Below are positions 5,320 through 6,761 of a stretch of DNA of 6,761 nt, piece after piece; the stretch's first letter is position 1, and every line of letters starts with the position of its first letter. The DNA comes from Eubacterium sp. (lineage in GTDB: Bacteria; Bacillota; Clostridia; Lachnospirales; Lachnospiraceae), in contig JAFZXD010000131.1 in NCBI GenBank assembly GCA_017616955.1, positions 1 through 6,761 of the forward strand, read 5' to 3'. The position numbers and the translations under genes are program-made. The notes under the pieces were generated by a model that did no database searches, was not told the DNA's origin, and saw only the letters and a program-made list of their open reading frames with translations.

Positions 5320-6761
5320 ATGATTGTATATAGTGGAATAAAAACAGATTTTTTGAAGAGTGTCGAGAACGATACCATTGCGATTGAAATCGAACAAAAA
5401 ATTCTAGAAAAATTGAATAGACATACTCCGAAGAATGAGTTTCGTTCATGGGAGAATTCTCTGACTTACATGTACAAGGTTTTAAATGATGATGAGATTC
5501 CTTCCGAAGCAGGTATAGCTATTGAATACAACATACCTCAAACATCTAAACGAGTGGACTTTCTTATATCAGGATATGATGACGACAAGAATGAAAATAT
5601 AGCGATAGTAGAACTAAAACAATGGGATACATTGGATGCTATATCCGGGATTGATGCTGTTGTTGAAACATTCACAGGTGGAGCACTCAGAAGGGTAGTA
5701 CATCCCTCGTATCAGGCGTGGTCATACGCTCAGTTAATAAGGGATTATAATACAACGGTTCAAGATGATTCTATAAGCATCTATCCTTGTGTATGCATGC
5801 ATAACTATATAAGAAGGATGAACGATCCTGTCGATGCTGAACAGTATAAAGAATACTATGAAGAAGCTCCGGTATATACGAAAGGGGAACTTCAAAAACT
5901 AAGAAGCTTCATAAAGCAGATAGTTAAAAAGGGTGACAGAAATGAAATCCTTTACAGAATCGAAAATGGTAAGATCCGTCCGTCAAAGAGTCTTCAGAAT
6001 TCTATAGCATCAATGCTGAAAGGCAATAAAGAATTCATTATGATAGACGAGCAGAAGGTTGTTTATGAAGATATTCTTGATATGGCAACAAAGTGTCAGA
6101 ATGATTATAAGAAGAGGACGATAATCGTAAAGGGTGGTCCCGGAACAGGTAAATCTGTTATTGCTGTAAATCTCTTGGCAGAACTGACTCAAAGAGATCA
6201 GTTAGTTCAATATGTTTCAAAGAACAGTGCTCCAAGAAGCGTATACAGTCAGATGCTAAAGGGGGATATGAAAAAGTCAAGCATTGATAACCTGTTTAAA
6301 GGTTCAGGATCGTATACCGAAATAGATAACAACATGATTCATACGCTTCTTGTTGATGAGGCACACAGATTAAATGAAAAGTCCGGAATGTTCCACAACA
6401 TGGGTGAGAACCAGATAAAAGAAATCATTCATTCTTCGTATTGTTCAGTATTCTTCATAGACGAGGCTCAGAGAGTAACGATGGATGATATTGGTTCGAT
6501 TGAACAGATCAAATATTGGGCAGAAAAAGAAAACTCTGAAGTGACGGAAATGGAACTTACATCGCAGTTTAGATGTAATGGTTCTGATGGTTATCTGGCA
6601 TGGCTTGATAACTTTTTGGAAATCAGAGATACGGCAAATTATGATCTGGATGGAATAGATTTTGATATAAGAATCTGTGATACACCAACGGAAGTAAAAG
6701 AACTTATTACAGAAAAGAATAGATCAGCAAACAAATCAAGGATGCTTGCCGGTTATTGTTG
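5320..6761 (+). CDS. PD-(D/E)xK nuclease-like / DUF2075 (Schlafen group III-type) helicase protein, 3' end cut off
   Basis: A frame of 480 codons runs off the window end. The start is the first ATG after an in-frame stop (5278-5280), with GAGGA at 5308-5312 seven bases before it. Residues about 1-210 form a restriction-endonuclease-like domain: E69 in IEYNIPQTSKR, D80 in RVDFLIS and E98-L-K100 in IVELKQW match the E...D...ExK core. From about 262 follows a P-loop helicase domain: Walker A GGPGTGKS (272-279, K278), Walker B LLVDEAHR (D346-E347), a second acidic motif FFIDEAQRV (D381-E382), and LTSQFRCNGSDGYLAWLDN with R418. The order and wording match the DUF2075 family (Pfam PF09848, helicase domain related to Schlafen group III). 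Relatives are about 600-650 residues, so the last 130-170 are missing. Acting on DNA or RNA with ATP hydrolysis is established for such folds. A role in phage defence or nucleic-acid turnover is inference. It appears to stand alone behind its own terminator-bounded start. Confidence 0.93.
   Translation, partial: MIVYSGIKTDFLKSVENDTIAIEIEQKILEKLNRHTPKNEFRSWENSLTYMYKVLNDDEIPSEAGIAIEYNIPQTSKRVDFLISGYDDDKNENIAIVELKQWDTLDAISGIDAVVETFTGGALRRVVHPSYQAWSYAQLIRDYNTTVQDDSISIYPCVCMHNYIRRMNDPVDAEQYKEYYEEAPVYTKGELQKLRSFIKQIVKKGDRNEILYRIENGKIRPSKSLQNSIASMLKGNKEFIMIDEQKVVYEDILDMATKCQNDYKKRTIIVKGGPGTGKSVIAVNLLAELTQRDQLVQYVSKNSAPRSVYSQMLKGDMKKSSIDNLFKGSGSYTEIDNNMIHTLLVDEAHRLNEKSGMFHNMGENQIKEIIHSSYCSVFFIDEAQRVTMDDIGSIEQIKYWAEKENSEVTEMELTSQFRCNGSDGYLAWLDNFLEIRDTANYDLDGIDFDIRICDTPTEVKELITEKNRSANKSRMLAGYC

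Overview
The window is about 40% G+C by eye and rich in AGA and ATA codons. It looks like a chromosomal segment from a Gram-positive anaerobe of the Lachnospiraceae (Butyrivibrio-like). This rests on the clade-specific form of the NAD-dependent DNA ligase, the MetA type, the SD-led genes and the T-tailed hairpin terminators. The family assignment is inference from remembered protein families; no search was run.

Layout. Positions 1-1716 hold the 3' part of ligA (DNA ligase); its 5' end lies outside the window. After 56 bases comes metA (1773-2702), complete and predicted to acetylate homoserine in methionine synthesis. A clear intrinsic terminator (2713-2746) closes this housekeeping part. An extended -10 promoter (2755-2763) directly behind it opens a two-gene unit: an unrecognised 408-residue cytoplasmic protein (2799-4025) and a 269-residue lipoprotein (4070-4879). 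The 440 bases after the lipoprotein hold no intact gene of normal size. They contain an in-frame acidic tail behind two amber codons, a small inverted repeat, and a compact transcription unit with promoter, ribosome site, small basic ORF and terminator. One surplus G appears to break that ORF. The last gene (5320 to the window end, cut off) encodes a DUF2075-type protein: an N-terminal PD-(D/E)xK nuclease-like domain joined to a P-loop helicase domain of the kind related to Schlafen group III helicases.

How the parts relate. ligA and metA are core metabolism and show no functional link beyond co-orientation. From 2750 onwards the content looks accessory: lineage-restricted proteins, gene debris and a nuclease-helicase that is a plausible defence or nucleic-acid-processing gene. 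All genes are on the + strand. I found no tRNA, rRNA, CRISPR array, transposase or insertion sequence.
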